Origin: Jejubacter sp036620675
Lineage (GTDB): Bacteria > Pseudomonadota > Gammaproteobacteria > Enterobacterales > Enterobacteriaceae
Length of the DNA stretch: 64,000 bases
NCBI GenBank assembly: GCA_036620675.1
Contig: JAZHEE010000011.1
Reading direction: 5' to 3' (one strand)
Shown: positions 33,854 to 43,344 of the stretch, one piece after another
Position numbering within the stretch: position 1 is the first letter of the stretch
How the letters are laid out: every line of letters begins with the position of its first letter
The notes under the pieces: generated by a model
What the model was told of the DNA's origin: nothing
What the model saw: only the letters and a program-made list of their open reading frames with translations
Databases searched by the model: none
Translations under genes and position numbers: made by a program

Positions 33854-35137
33854 ATGGGCCAATTCTGGTTTTTGCCCTATGCCAACGGCTACGTGCCGAA
33901 AAGTAACGCCGCAGTGGAAACGCTGTCGCAGTACGATCTGGAAAAGCTGGGGTTCACCACCATCGTGGACGAGGCACCGAGCTTTGACCATCTGGATGGA
34001 AAAACGCCGCCGAAAGGTCTGGTTCGCAAGGTTCTTGACTGGCTTTATCACTCATCCAGTAAAGATACGCGCGTTACGCATCGTGCTGTTCCGCACAATT
34101 ATCAACGGCTGCTAAACCGGATTGACAGCGGCATAAGCCCTTATTCGAACCAGGAGTATCTGAGCGCGATTCATAACCCGTCTTACCGTGATGTTAAGAA
34201 CAGGATGATCGTGAAGCATCCCAGTGAGTGGTATCACAAAAAGGATACGTCGATTTGGCAGTCGTTTTTGAACATACTGACGAATGATGCGCCGGAGTGG
34301 AAAGAGTATTGTGAAGCCTATCTTGAGAAGATGGTGTGGATGCAGGATGCCGGTAAGTTAAAGCTGGGGCCGATGCTGTGGCATATGCATCCGGTGATGT
34401 TTTTGGGGGCAATTAAAGCTGCCGATCATGGATGCATAACATTAGAAATGGTAGTGGCAGCAAACTTAGGGGCAAATGAAGCACAATGTAAGAAAGTACT
34501 TCCTTATTTGAATAAATATGCAAATGCTTATGGCATGCAAGATAAAAGAGAAATTGCTCACTTTTTATCTCAAATAGGTCATGAAAGTGGTTTTGCCATA
34601 ACGGAAGAAAATCTTAACTATAGCGGAAAAGGTATGAGGAGGATCTTTGGTTGTAAAAAAGGTCCCAAACACTATAACAAAGTAAATGATGACTGTGATT
34701 TAGGACGTTTAAGAGGAAAATTATGGACACATGAGTCGTCATATGCTCATCACCCTGAGAATTTGGCCAATTATGTTTATGCGGGACGTATGGGTAATGA
34801 TGATGAATCATCTGGGGATGGGTATAAGTATCGTGGTCGCGGTATGATTCAGTTGACTGGTAAAGATGGATATCGATATTTCACAAATATGCACAACAAA
34901 AGAAATCCGTCGGATAGGCAGGATTTTGTAGCCTCCCCGGACTTGGTCATATCGAGTGTAGAGTACGGTGTCGAGTCGGCTTTCTCTTTTTGGGTAAGTA
35001 AAGGATTAAATGTATCGGCTAAAAGCCTAAGTGTTTATGATGTCACATACAAAGTAAATGGTGGATATAATGGATATGATGATCGCCGAGTTAGGTTTAA
35101 CAAGGTTGCAGAATTGCTGAATATTAGTAAGGACTAA
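33854..35137 (+). pseudogene. displaced effector end 3: linker + GH19-like toxin
   Basis: 427 codons from an ATG with no clear ribosome site. Codons 4-186 are the third copy of the linker; after HPVMFLGA comes a GH19-type domain: IAHFLSQIGHESGFAITEENLNYS with the catalytic Glu in HES, then GDGYKYRGRGMIQLTGKDGYRYF, FWVSKGLN and VTYKVNGGYNGYDDRR. It is a complete-looking chitinase/endolysin-like lytic domain for peptidoglycan. It lacks the M23-like carrier part, so it should be silent until recombined. AT-rich toxin part after a GC-richer linker. Confidence 0.75.
33865..34410 (+). repeat. effector linker repeat, copy 3
   Basis: 546 bp matching 30651-31196 at a constant offset of 3214 bp, with scattered substitutions (more than copy 2, so older). 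The match starts at WFLPYANGY and stops at MFLGA. Confidence 0.88.
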
Positions 35138-35140
35138 TGT

Positions 35141-35632
35141 ATGTTTTCTAAGATACTATGCAGTTTCTTGTTTGTATTCTGTTCCTTTCCTTCATATGGA
35201 CAGAACGAGGTAGTTCAGGGGCCGTTTAAAATTGATGATGAAAAAGTAATTTACTTTCAGAGGGAACCAAATCCTGATTTCCCCCTTGGGTTGTACTATG
35301 AATCCGGAACAAAAAAAACTCAAGTCGATAAATATGAAGTTGATGGGGATGTTCCAAATATTGATACAGTGTTTTTTATGAAGATTCATAATGTTAAGAA
35401 CGTTATCGTTTTAATATCCTGGCACCAGTTGCACCAAGCTGAATCCATCAATGGGAATACCTATCAAGTCTATGCTTATAAATACAGTGATAATTCATTG
35501 TTTCCAAATTATATAATCACAAAAGATCCGGCGTTAAATGGTATGGATGGTGAGTTTAATGGTAATGACATGCGCTTTAAATATAAAGATGCTGCTTCTA
35601 TAAAACAGTATATTATAAATAAATATGAATGA
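35141..35632 (+). CDS. putative immunity protein 3 (exported)
   Basis: 163 aa, start ATG after TAAGGACTAATGT, 3 bp behind the stop of cassette toxin 3. Signal peptide MFSKILCSFLFVFCSFPSYG-QNE. The mature part (VVQGPFKIDDEKVIYFQREPNPDFPLGLYYESG) is acidic with no Cys, unlike immunity proteins 1 and 2. No family recognised. By place and export it should neutralise the GH19-like toxin of cassette 3. Confidence 0.65.
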   Translation: MFSKILCSFLFVFCSFPSYGQNEVVQGPFKIDDEKVIYFQREPNPDFPLGLYYESGTKKTQVDKYEVDGDVPNIDTVFFMKIHNVKNVIVLISWHQLHQAESINGNTYQVYAYKYSDNSLFPNYIITKDPALNGMDGEFNGNDMRFKYKDAASIKQYIINKYE

Positions 35633-35689
35633 TTTTCTTGGTTATCGTTTGCGTCTGTTTAAAATAGATGATGATAATTTGGGTGGTGA

Positions 35690-35995
35690 TTACAGGGTAA
35701 AACTTGGAAGAAGAATTACCAACACTTTTCTCAATATGCTGGAATCGATTGTGTTAGCAATTCTGATTTAGTTGCATCAGTAATGGTTAATGCGATTAAA
35801 GCATCTTGTTGGTTTTGGCGGAACAATGGTGGTGTTCATAAAAAATATAATGCCAAGGGCGATATTAACATACTAATCGATAATGAGAAGAATAATGTAG
35901 AGTTAGTTACTCTTGCCGTCAACGGCGGGCAAAATGGCTTAGATGAAAGAAAGTCATATTTCGAGTCAATTAAAAATGAATGGGGCTTAAAATAA
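35690..35995 (+). pseudogene. remnant of a fourth toxin end (GH19 C-terminus)
   Basis: An open stretch of about 100 codons whose translation (GKTWKKNYQHFSQYAGIDCVSNSDLVASVMVNAIKASCWFW, then VTLAVNGGQNGLDERKSYF) is the C-terminal half of a GH19 lytic domain. A TGA closes the frame at 35687, and the RGRG-type centre, the catalytic Glu region and the linker are all missing. So this is a decayed cassette. Its stop overlaps the next immunity gene (TAATG), as in the intact cassettes. Confidence 0.65.
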
Positions 35996-36711
35996 TGAAA
36001 CTAAATAAATTTAGTTTGATAGCCTTGCTGAGCCTTTCAACTTTCAGTGTGCTTGCTAACTCAGCAGGAAGAGTACCTACAACATACGATGGACTGGCCT
36101 TGCCTGAGGCTGCGAAGGATTTTGTATCTAAAGGTTACTCAAATGTTTCCGTGAACCTTTTGAATAATACTAAATATCTATATCTGAGTAGCGAGAGCGA
36201 TGTCAATAAATGCTCAGTGGTTTTTAAGGTGAATAATAACCGTATAGAAAATACGCCGTCTGCGGGCGCGGATGGGAAACTCTGTAATATAACGAAAAAT
36301 GATGGGCGCGTAATTAGCTCCAGAAGGGTTCAAGGCGTTTGGTTCAATGATGTTTATCGTGTTTCCTCTGATGATGAGTGGTCATTGCTTTTTACAGATT
36401 CTTGTGCCGATTGCCAGCAAGTAAAAAGAATACACTATAAAAATGGCGCTAAAGATTATGAGGAGTTAATGACTGGAGGTGACGATTCTAAAAATAGAAA
36501 GCCATTAAATGGTGGCATCTCTGTTGATAAAGCATATTTATATTCCGCTCCTGATGAATCAAAAAAAACGAAAGCGTATCTAATTAAAGGGGATGCCTTC
36601 TCACTTGTTGATATGTCTGAGGAGGGCTCCTTTTATAAGATTAATTACAAACCAGCCAGCGGGAAGAGTAAGGTGTATTGGGTCAAATCTGATGATTTCG
36701 ATCTTAAATGA
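35995..36711 (+). CDS. putative immunity protein 4 (exported, SH3-like end)
   Basis: 238 aa, ATG at 35995 overlapping the toxin remnant's stop. Signal peptide MKLNKFSLIALLSLSTFSVLA-NS. C-terminal 60 residues (KAYLYSAPDESKKTKAYLIKGDAFSLVDMSEEGSFYKINY...YWVKSDDF) resemble a bacterial SH3 domain. Two Cys-containing segments (CADCQQVKRIHY). Kept intact although its toxin has decayed, as expected for an immunity gene under selection from neighbours. Role inferred. Confidence 0.6.
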   Translation: MKLNKFSLIALLSLSTFSVLANSAGRVPTTYDGLALPEAAKDFVSKGYSNVSVNLLNNTKYLYLSSESDVNKCSVVFKVNNNRIENTPSAGADGKLCNITKNDGRVISSRRVQGVWFNDVYRVSSDDEWSLLFTDSCADCQQVKRIHYKNGAKDYEELMTGGDDSKNRKPLNGGISVDKAYLYSAPDESKKTKAYLIKGDAFSLVDMSEEGSFYKINYKPASGKSKVYWVKSDDFDLK

Positions 36712-36787
36712 CCATGGGTTAAGACGCAGTGGGTATTATCTGCGTGAGGTTGTGAAAATTAATCGTTGAGTAAAAATTGGAGCGGAA

Positions 36788-37048
36788 ATGCTAAAGATTA
36801 TTCGTAAAGGGGATAGAACGACCCACGGTGGTTCGGTCTTAACGGCCTCGGCCACCATGAAATTTGGCGGTATTGGCGTTGCCCGTAAGGGGGATAAAGT
36901 CTCCTGCCCTGCGCATGGGAATACCACCATTGTTGAGGGGAATCCCAATTATCTTGACGAAGACGGCCTTCCTGTGGCTTTCGAAGGCCATAAATGTGGC
37001 TGTGGCTGTACGCTCATCAGTTCGTTTTCTGCGGCAAAGGTTGGCTGA
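36788..37048 (+). CDS. PAAR-domain spike tip protein
   Basis: 86 aa single PAAR domain: KIIRKGDRTTHGGSVLTASATMKFGGIGVARKGDKVSCPAHGNTTIVEGNPNYLDEDG with metal ligands from His/Cys (H13, C40, H43, CGCGC near 70). It caps the VgrG trimer and sharpens the spike. No fused effector domain. Ends 2 bp before the next gene. Confidence 0.92.
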   Translation: MLKIIRKGDRTTHGGSVLTASATMKFGGIGVARKGDKVSCPAHGNTTIVEGNPNYLDEDGLPVAFEGHKCGCGCTLISSFSAAKVG

Positions 37049-37050
37049 CA

Positions 37051-38253
37051 ATGCCGATTTATCTGGATGAAGTCCCTGATAGCGTCGACCGCCTTTCACG
37101 CCCGGTGACGTTACGTTGGGTGATTTTTCTGGTTGTCATCATGCTGGCCGGTGTGGTGCTGACCCTGTGGCAATGGACCGGAGAGCGGCGCGGGGTTTCA
37201 TTCTGGTTTACAGCGCTGGGTCTGCCCTTTTGCCTGTGGGGCATACTGGCTGTCTTTCGTCATATCGGGTACCGGCTCGAACTCAATGGGGAAGCGGGCT
37301 GGAACGATGAATGTGATGACCTGGAAGAGACCGAAATCTCACGTGGAAAGCGTTTTGCCTGGATTCTGGACACCTGGTTACAGACCCCGGCCGGGCGGGG
37401 AACGGGAAGTCTTGGCGCGGCAATGGCACAGGGCTTTCCGCTCCTGAAAACCGCTATACCACGTGCCGGTGGCCAGCCCGTCAGGCACGCCCGGATAACG
37501 GATTTTGATTCCGACCCGAATGCCCTGGTAAAAGCCATCGAAAAAGCCGTATTCCGTATAAACAAAACACTGGCGTGCCTGCCTGAAACATTGCCGTGCT
37601 GGCTGATGTTTGACTGTGATGCCGCACTTTCGGCGGAAGAAGAAGACGAACTGTTGCGACGGGTCATGAATCAATCCGAAAGGGAGCTCCGTCAGATACC
37701 GGGGCAGGGCATGAGTGCGCTGGATTACTGGCTGGATCACCGCTGGGCCAAACCGTCCGCGCTGGTTATCCTGACCCTCTCTCTGCGGCCCTCACCGCAG
37801 GAAAATGATGCGGAAGCGATAGCCCTGATGGTGCTGTGTAACCGGAAGAGCCATCAGTATCCGGATGCGGTCAGGCTGCACCGTCCGCAACAGAGCAGCC
37901 CGGAAACGCTGACACACAATATGGCACATGCGCTTCGCTGGGCTGAGTTATCCCCTGACGCGATTAAAGGCATCTGGATAACCGGCGAAGCGGTCACCGG
38001 GCGACCCGGTCTGAATCAATCCTGTGAAGACAATAAATTAACACTCAGCCTGACGGACGGTATAAAAAGTATCGATGCCACGCTCGGGTATGCCGGCCAG
38101 GCATCGCCGTGGATAGCGGTGGCGCTGGCGGCGGGTGTGGTGCCGGAGCTGGGGGCGCAACTGGTTGCCGTACAACCGGCCCCCGGGCGTGACGATATCT
38201 GGCTGACGGCAGTGACGGCAGAAGAACCACAAAAGGACGTTATCAGGGAATGA
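37051..38253 (+). CDS. T6SS-associated membrane protein of unknown role
   Basis: 400 aa, start ATG at 37051 (stop of the PAAR gene 2 bp before). Two N-terminal membrane segments (about residues 24-42 and 51-70), then a large cytoplasmic part of unknown fold (ISRGKRFAWILDTWLQTPAGRGTGSLGAAMAQGFPLLKTAIPRAGG) and a weakly hydrophobic stretch near residue 355 (ASPWIAVALAAGVVPELG). Overlaps tssM by 4 bp, so it is made with TssM. It is a usual companion of tssM in this T6SS type; no function is known to me. Confidence 0.75.
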   Translation: MPIYLDEVPDSVDRLSRPVTLRWVIFLVVIMLAGVVLTLWQWTGERRGVSFWFTALGLPFCLWGILAVFRHIGYRLELNGEAGWNDECDDLEETEISRGKRFAWILDTWLQTPAGRGTGSLGAAMAQGFPLLKTAIPRAGGQPVRHARITDFDSDPNALVKAIEKAVFRINKTLACLPETLPCWLMFDCDAALSAEEEDELLRRVMNQSERELRQIPGQGMSALDYWLDHRWAKPSALVILTLSLRPSPQENDAEAIALMVLCNRKSHQYPDAVRLHRPQQSSPETLTHNMAHALRWAELSPDAIKGIWITGEAVTGRPGLNQSCEDNKLTLSLTDGIKSIDATLGYAGQASPWIAVALAAGVVPELGAQLVAVQPAPGRDDIWLTAVTAEEPQKDVIRE

Positions 38254-41200
38254 GCAGCGATAAAAAAGAAAAGACTAAAAACAAATCCAAATCCTTGCTG
38301 GGGCTCGCTGTTCTGGCGCTGATTCTGGTTTCCGTGATGATTGTTTTTGCGCTGACAACCGGTGGCGATTTTGTTGCCAGGACCTTTGGTCTCGGTCCGT
38401 ATCCGGTTGAGCGGATTGTGACAATCTGCGCAGTAGTCAGCGTGCTTCTGCTGACGGTTATCTGGGGGCTGGAGAAACTCTTCTTCATCGCCGGAAGAAA
38501 AGGGGCGAGGCGCACCTGGGGGCGCAACAAACGGGCTTCCGCCACGCTCCCTGAGAATGATGCGGCGAATACTTTCGTTGACGAAAAAGAGCGTGCAGAG
38601 AAAAGTTTCAGTGCAGAAGCCCTGATCGATCACCTGCATCTGCGCTACCGCCGTCGCTGGAAGGCAAAGGTCCGGCTGCTGCTGGTGCAGGGCAGCGATA
38701 AAGACATCGAAAAGGTGGTGCCGGGCCTTAAGCGGGACCACTGGCAGGAAAGTGATGGGATTGTGCTGTTCCACGGAGGTCTGCCAGACAGCGTACCGGA
38801 TGACGAATTCCTGTCGGTGCTGAAAGCGGTTCGCCCACAGCGTCCGCTGGACGGGGTGGTCCAGGTGATGAATGCAGGCGTTCTCCCGGATCCAGCAAAA
38901 CAGGACACCCTGGTCCGTGTTCGCCAGAAAACCGATGCCCTGCTGGGCTGGCAACTGCCGGTCTGGCTGTGGATCGTTCGGGAAGGCGCATGGGCGCATG
39001 ATGGTAAAGGGGCTCCACCAACGGGGGCTCTGTTTGGCCCGGGCGTTACATCCGAAGAGGCCCGCACAACGCTTGCGGCGCTGTCGTCAGAATTGCAGGA
39101 GGCCGGTGTGGCCGCACTGCTTGAGGATTCGCAGCACCACTGGCTGTTAAGCCTTTCAGATGCGCTGCGTGGCCGTCTTCGACAGTCTCTGCTCCCGTTA
39201 CTCAATACGCTGATGTCGGGTCCGGCGCCTTATCGCCTGCGTGGTGTGATGTTCAGCCCGGCGTTGTCGGGCGCGGCGACGGTCCCGCATGCACGGCTGT
39301 CACCGCCGGTCTGGCAGGCGCTGGAAACGGACAGCCTGCAGGTGCAGGCCCGTAGAATCGGCATCCACTGGCAGAAGATCTTACGCCTGGCGCTGCTGGG
39401 TATCGCACTACTGTGGGGCGCCGGCACACTGCTGTCGCTCTGCGTTAACCACACTCAAATCTGGCTTGCCCGGGATACGGCGCGCATTGCCGCTGATACC
39501 CGGCAGCCGCTACCTGAACGCCTGCGTAACCAGCTGGCCCTGCAGCAGACCATTGCCCGGCTACAGGAGCGGGAAGCGCATGGCGCGCCCTGGTACACCC
39601 GCTTTGGTCTTAACCAGGATGGCGATACGCTGCGGATGCTCTGGCCCCTGTATGCCCGCAATTACCAGCAACTGATGCGCGATCCGCTGACCAATGAACT
39701 TCAGCGTCAGTTGAACGCCTTTGTGCAGCTTCCGCCGGACAGTGCGGCCAGAGCGAGCGCCACGCAACGCACTTACAATCTGCTCAAGGGCTACCTGATG
39801 CTGGCCCGTCCGGATAAAGCGGATGCGCCATGGTTTGCTGATAACATGCTGAAAGCCTGGCCAGCACGCGCAGGCGTGGCGGCCAGTGCATGGCAAACCA
39901 CTGCGCCGAAACTGCTGGGCTTCTGGGCTCAGAACCTGCCTGCACACCCGGAATGGAAGATCAAACCTGATGCGCAACTGGTCGGTACGGTACGTCAGAT
40001 CCTGCTCAAGCAGATTGGTCAGCGTAATGCTGAATCCGGGCTGTATCAGGAGATGCTGGGACGTATTGCCCGCAACTGGCCCGATCTGACACTGGCGGAC
40101 ATGACCGGCGATACGGATGCTTCGTCGCTGTTTTCATCCGAAGAAGTGGTGCCGGGGATGTTCACCCGTCAGGCCTGGGAAGAGCAGGTGCAGGATGCCA
40201 TTGATGAGGTGGTGAAGACCCGCCGTGATGAAATTGACTGGGTGCTGACCGACAAGACCCATCAGCCGGCAAGTGATATCTCACCGGAAGCGCTGAAGCA
40301 GCGTCTGACAGAGCGTTACTTCACCGATTTTGGTAACGCCTGGCTGAACATGGCTAACAGTATTCAGTGGCACGAAGCAGCTTCGCTTTCGGAAGCGATT
40401 GCCCAGTTGAACCTGCTGGCGGATGTGCGCCAGTCGCCGCTGGTGGCGCTGATGAACACGCTGGCCTGGCAGGGGCAGACCGGTGCCAAAGGGGAGGCGC
40501 TTGCCGATTCTCTGGTGGATTCAGCCAAAAAACTGGTGGGGCGCAAGAAGAACGCGAAACAGTTCATCGAGCAGGCACAGGGACCAAAAGGGCCGCTGGA
40601 TGGCGTGTTCGGGCCGCTCACCAGTCTGATGGCCGGTAAGGACGGCACTGGTAGCAACGGTAACCTCAGCTTTCAGTCCTGGCTGGCCCGTGTGACCCAG
40701 GTGCGCCTCAAACTCCAGCAGGTGACCAGCGCACCGGATCCGCAGGCGATGGCGCAGCTGCTGGCCCAGACCGTCTTCCAGGGCAAAGCCATTGATCTGA
40801 CCGATACCCGTGACTACGGCAGTCTGGTGGCAGCAAGCCTTGGGCAGGAGTGGAACGGTTTTGGTCAGGCGCTGTTTGTGCAGCCGCTTGACCTGGCCTG
40901 GCGACAGGTGCTGGCCCCGGCGGCGGGTAGCCTCAACGCCCGCTGGCAGAGTACCATCGTCTCGCAGTGGAATACCGCCTTTGCCGGACGGTATCCGTTT
41001 AAGGCGACCGGCAGCGATGCCTCACTGCCGCTACTGGCGCAGTTCCTGCGCAACGACTCCGGTCGCATTGCCGCGTTTATTAAAACCAACCTCGGTGGGA
41101 TGCTGCATCAGGAAGGCAGTCGCTGGGTGGTGGATCCTGCGGCCAGCCAGGGAATGAGCATCAGTCCTGCGTTTCTTGCCGCTATCAATAAGCTGGCTGA

Positions 41201-41675
41201 TATATCGGATATCATCTTTGCCCAGGGCGATGCCGGCGTGCACTTTGAACTGATGGCGCGCCCGTCGCGTGATGTGGCGCGCATGCAACTGACGATGGAT
41301 GGTCAGAAACTCGATTACTTTAACCAGATGGAAAGCTGGCAGAGCTTTACCTGGCCGGGGAATACTTACTATCCGGGTGTGGACCTGAGCTGGCGTAGCA
41401 ACACGGCGGAAATGCGCCTCTATGCGCACAATCAGGGGAACTGGGGGTTCATTCGTCTGCTCGATAAAGCACTGCTCACGCCGCTCGACAGCAGCCGCAC
41501 TCAGTTAGTGTGGATCACCCCGGACGGCAATCCGCTGAAATTTATCCTACGCAGCGAGCTGGGTGATGGCCCGCTGGCGCTGCTGAAACTGCAGGGTTTC
41601 CGCTTACCGGAATCCATCTTCCAGGTAAGTGCTGATGCCGTGAATAACACGCTGACAGCCACGGAGGGGCAATAA
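38250..41675 (+). CDS. tssM: T6SS membrane core protein TssM (IcmF)
   Basis: 1141 aa inner-membrane protein that links TssL to the outer-membrane lipoprotein TssJ. Membrane segments near residues 15-38, 48-70 and 373-395; the long rest is periplasmic, ending GNPLKFILRSELGDGPLALLKLQGFRLPESIF. The cytoplasmic loop that in many TssM proteins has a Walker A motif reads LLLVQGSDKDIEKVVPGL here, so no P-loop is present. Overlaps the gene before it by ATGA and is followed 1 bp later by tssA. Confidence 0.94.
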   Translation: MSSDKKEKTKNKSKSLLGLAVLALILVSVMIVFALTTGGDFVARTFGLGPYPVERIVTICAVVSVLLLTVIWGLEKLFFIAGRKGARRTWGRNKRASATLPENDAANTFVDEKERAEKSFSAEALIDHLHLRYRRRWKAKVRLLLVQGSDKDIEKVVPGLKRDHWQESDGIVLFHGGLPDSVPDDEFLSVLKAVRPQRPLDGVVQVMNAGVLPDPAKQDTLVRVRQKTDALLGWQLPVWLWIVREGAWAHDGKGAPPTGALFGPGVTSEEARTTLAALSSELQEAGVAALLEDSQHHWLLSLSDALRGRLRQSLLPLLNTLMSGPAPYRLRGVMFSPALSGAATVPHARLSPPVWQALETDSLQVQARRIGIHWQKILRLALLGIALLWGAGTLLSLCVNHTQIWLARDTARIAADTRQPLPERLRNQLALQQTIARLQEREAHGAPWYTRFGLNQDGDTLRMLWPLYARNYQQLMRDPLTNELQRQLNAFVQLPPDSAARASATQRTYNLLKGYLMLARPDKADAPWFADNMLKAWPARAGVAASAWQTTAPKLLGFWAQNLPAHPEWKIKPDAQLVGTVRQILLKQIGQRNAESGLYQEMLGRIARNWPDLTLADMTGDTDASSLFSSEEVVPGMFTRQAWEEQVQDAIDEVVKTRRDEIDWVLTDKTHQPASDISPEALKQRLTERYFTDFGNAWLNMANSIQWHEAASLSEAIAQLNLLADVRQSPLVALMNTLAWQGQTGAKGEALADSLVDSAKKLVGRKKNAKQFIEQAQGPKGPLDGVFGPLTSLMAGKDGTGSNGNLSFQSWLARVTQVRLKLQQVTSAPDPQAMAQLLAQTVFQGKAIDLTDTRDYGSLVAASLGQEWNGFGQALFVQPLDLAWRQVLAPAAGSLNARWQSTIVSQWNTAFAGRYPFKATGSDASLPLLAQFLRNDSGRIAAFIKTNLGGMLHQEGSRWVVDPAASQGMSISPAFLAAINKLADISDIIFAQGDAGVHFELMARPSRDVARMQLTMDGQKLDYFNQMESWQSFTWPGNTYYPGVDLSWRSNTAEMRLYAHNQGNWGFIRLLDKALLTPLDSSRTQLVWITPDGNPLKFILRSELGDGPLALLKLQGFRLPESIFQVSADAVNNTLTATEGQ

Positions 41676-41676
41676 G

Positions 41677-43287
41677 ATGGCGACTGCACAAGCGCTGCTG
41701 GAACTGTGTGTACCTGATGATGAGCAGCAGTCAGCGCTGCTCGCTCGTCAGCAGAACAGCCTGTCACAATGGGATAACTGGCTCAAACCTTTAGCGGATG
41801 GTGACGGGGCGGGAGAAGATCCGGCTTATGACGATGACTTCCAGTTGATGCGCGAGGAAATCAATAAACTTTCTGGCACTGACCCAGAAAAGCTTTGCCA
41901 GCTGGCTGAAAATATCTTCTGTCATACCGCCCGGGATTTAAGGGTGGCTACCTGGTATATTTTTGCCCGTCTGCAACTGCAGGGAGAAACCGGGCTGTAT
42001 GAGGGCCTGCAACTGCTGGCCGCCATGCTAAGCCGCTACGGTGAGCAATGTCATCCGCGCCGTCCGAATGCACGCAAGTCCGCGCTTGAGTGGCTGAACA
42101 GCACAAAGATGCAGGACGCGCTTTCACTGTGGCCGGATGCCAGCCGCGATCAGACCTCACAGACGGCAGCCATGCTGAGTTTGCTGGATACCCAACTGGA
42201 AAGCTGGCCGGAAGGGGAACGGCCTTCTCTTGACGGTCTATCCCGCGCGCTGGAAATCCGTCTGGCAGGCTCCGGTGGGTTGGATGGCTTAACGCCGCAA
42301 AGCGTGAGTACCGCCGAAAGTACGCCTGTTTCAACGGTCAGGCAGTCCGTCCCGGACATCGTTGTTAAGTCCGAGAGTGAATTTTTAAGTCAGTCGAAAG
42401 TGCTCTCCCGCTGGCTGGCCGATCAGCCCGATGGCTGGCTGGCGTCGCACCGGCTGATGAAAGCCGTTCGCTGGGATACGGTGGGGCAAATTCCGGCGCT
42501 GGATGCCAGCGGCCGCACCCGCCTTTCCCCTCCCAAACCGGATTATCGCGCTCAGCTTAAACGCTTGTATCTGCAGCAGAACTGGACGGAGCTGGTGGAG
42601 CAGGCCAGCGCCATGTTCTGCGAAGGCGGCAACCGCTTCTGGCTCGACCTGCAGTGGTATCTCTGGCAGGGACTGAGCCGCGCCGGACAACCCTGGGATG
42701 GCTGGGCTGACTACATCCTCAGCGATCTGAAGCTGCTGCTGGCCCGTCTGCATGGTCTTGAGCAGCTCTCCTGGAGCGACGGCACGCCATTTGCCGATGA
42801 GGTGACGCAGAACTGGATTGCCGAAAAGGTGAACGACGATATATCGGAATTTGGCAATGAACCCGCCGTGGTTGCCGCAGGAGGACAAACGGATGACATT
42901 CTTGCGCTGGAAGCCGAAGCGATGGAAAAGGGGGACAACGACGGTCCGGAAGCCGCGCTGGCCTGGCTTCAGACTCGCCCGGGTATGGATTCTCCCCGTA
43001 GTCGCTGGCTGCAGCGTCTGTTGATGGCCAGAGTCGCTGAACAGTTTGGGCGTAATGAAATGGCGCTCCACCTGCTGGGGGAACTCACAAACAGCGCGCC
43101 ACGGTTGACGCTCAATGACTGGGAACCCGCGCTGTTGTTTGAAGCGCAGGCCCGGAGACTGAAGCTGTTACGCCTTAAAGCTGGCCGCAGCGAAAGCGAT
43201 AAAAATCGCCTCGCCCCTGAAATGGATGAGCTGCTGGCTGGCCTGATTGCCATCGATCCCGCCCGGGCGATGGTGTTATGTGGCTGA
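41677..43287 (+). CDS. tssA: T6SS TssA-family protein
   Basis: 536 aa with the ImpA N-terminal domain (GEDPAYDDDFQLMREEINKLSGTDPEKL, TWYIFARLQLQGETGLYEGLQLLAAML, HPRRPNARKSALEWL) in residues 40-150, a variable middle and a helical C-terminal domain (FLSQSKVLSRWLADQPDGWLASHRLMKAVRW...). TssA caps and primes sheath growth. GGAGGGGC is the ribosome site within the end of tssM. A second ImpA-type protein (VasL-like) is encoded at 59.8 kb. Confidence 0.88.
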   Translation: MATAQALLELCVPDDEQQSALLARQQNSLSQWDNWLKPLADGDGAGEDPAYDDDFQLMREEINKLSGTDPEKLCQLAENIFCHTARDLRVATWYIFARLQLQGETGLYEGLQLLAAMLSRYGEQCHPRRPNARKSALEWLNSTKMQDALSLWPDASRDQTSQTAAMLSLLDTQLESWPEGERPSLDGLSRALEIRLAGSGGLDGLTPQSVSTAESTPVSTVRQSVPDIVVKSESEFLSQSKVLSRWLADQPDGWLASHRLMKAVRWDTVGQIPALDASGRTRLSPPKPDYRAQLKRLYLQQNWTELVEQASAMFCEGGNRFWLDLQWYLWQGLSRAGQPWDGWADYILSDLKLLLARLHGLEQLSWSDGTPFADEVTQNWIAEKVNDDISEFGNEPAVVAAGGQTDDILALEAEAMEKGDNDGPEAALAWLQTRPGMDSPRSRWLQRLLMARVAEQFGRNEMALHLLGELTNSAPRLTLNDWEPALLFEAQARRLKLLRLKAGRSESDKNRLAPEMDELLAGLIAIDPARAMVLCG

Positions 43288-43344
43288 AAATGCCGCATAT
43301 GATTTTTTCTTTTTTGACTACCACGACATTCAGGAAACCCGTGC

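Noticed and set aside
29482..36711. Rhs element with orphan tips
   Set aside because: No YD repeats and no Rhs core end motif are present; the carrier is M23-like, so the arrangement is only analogous.
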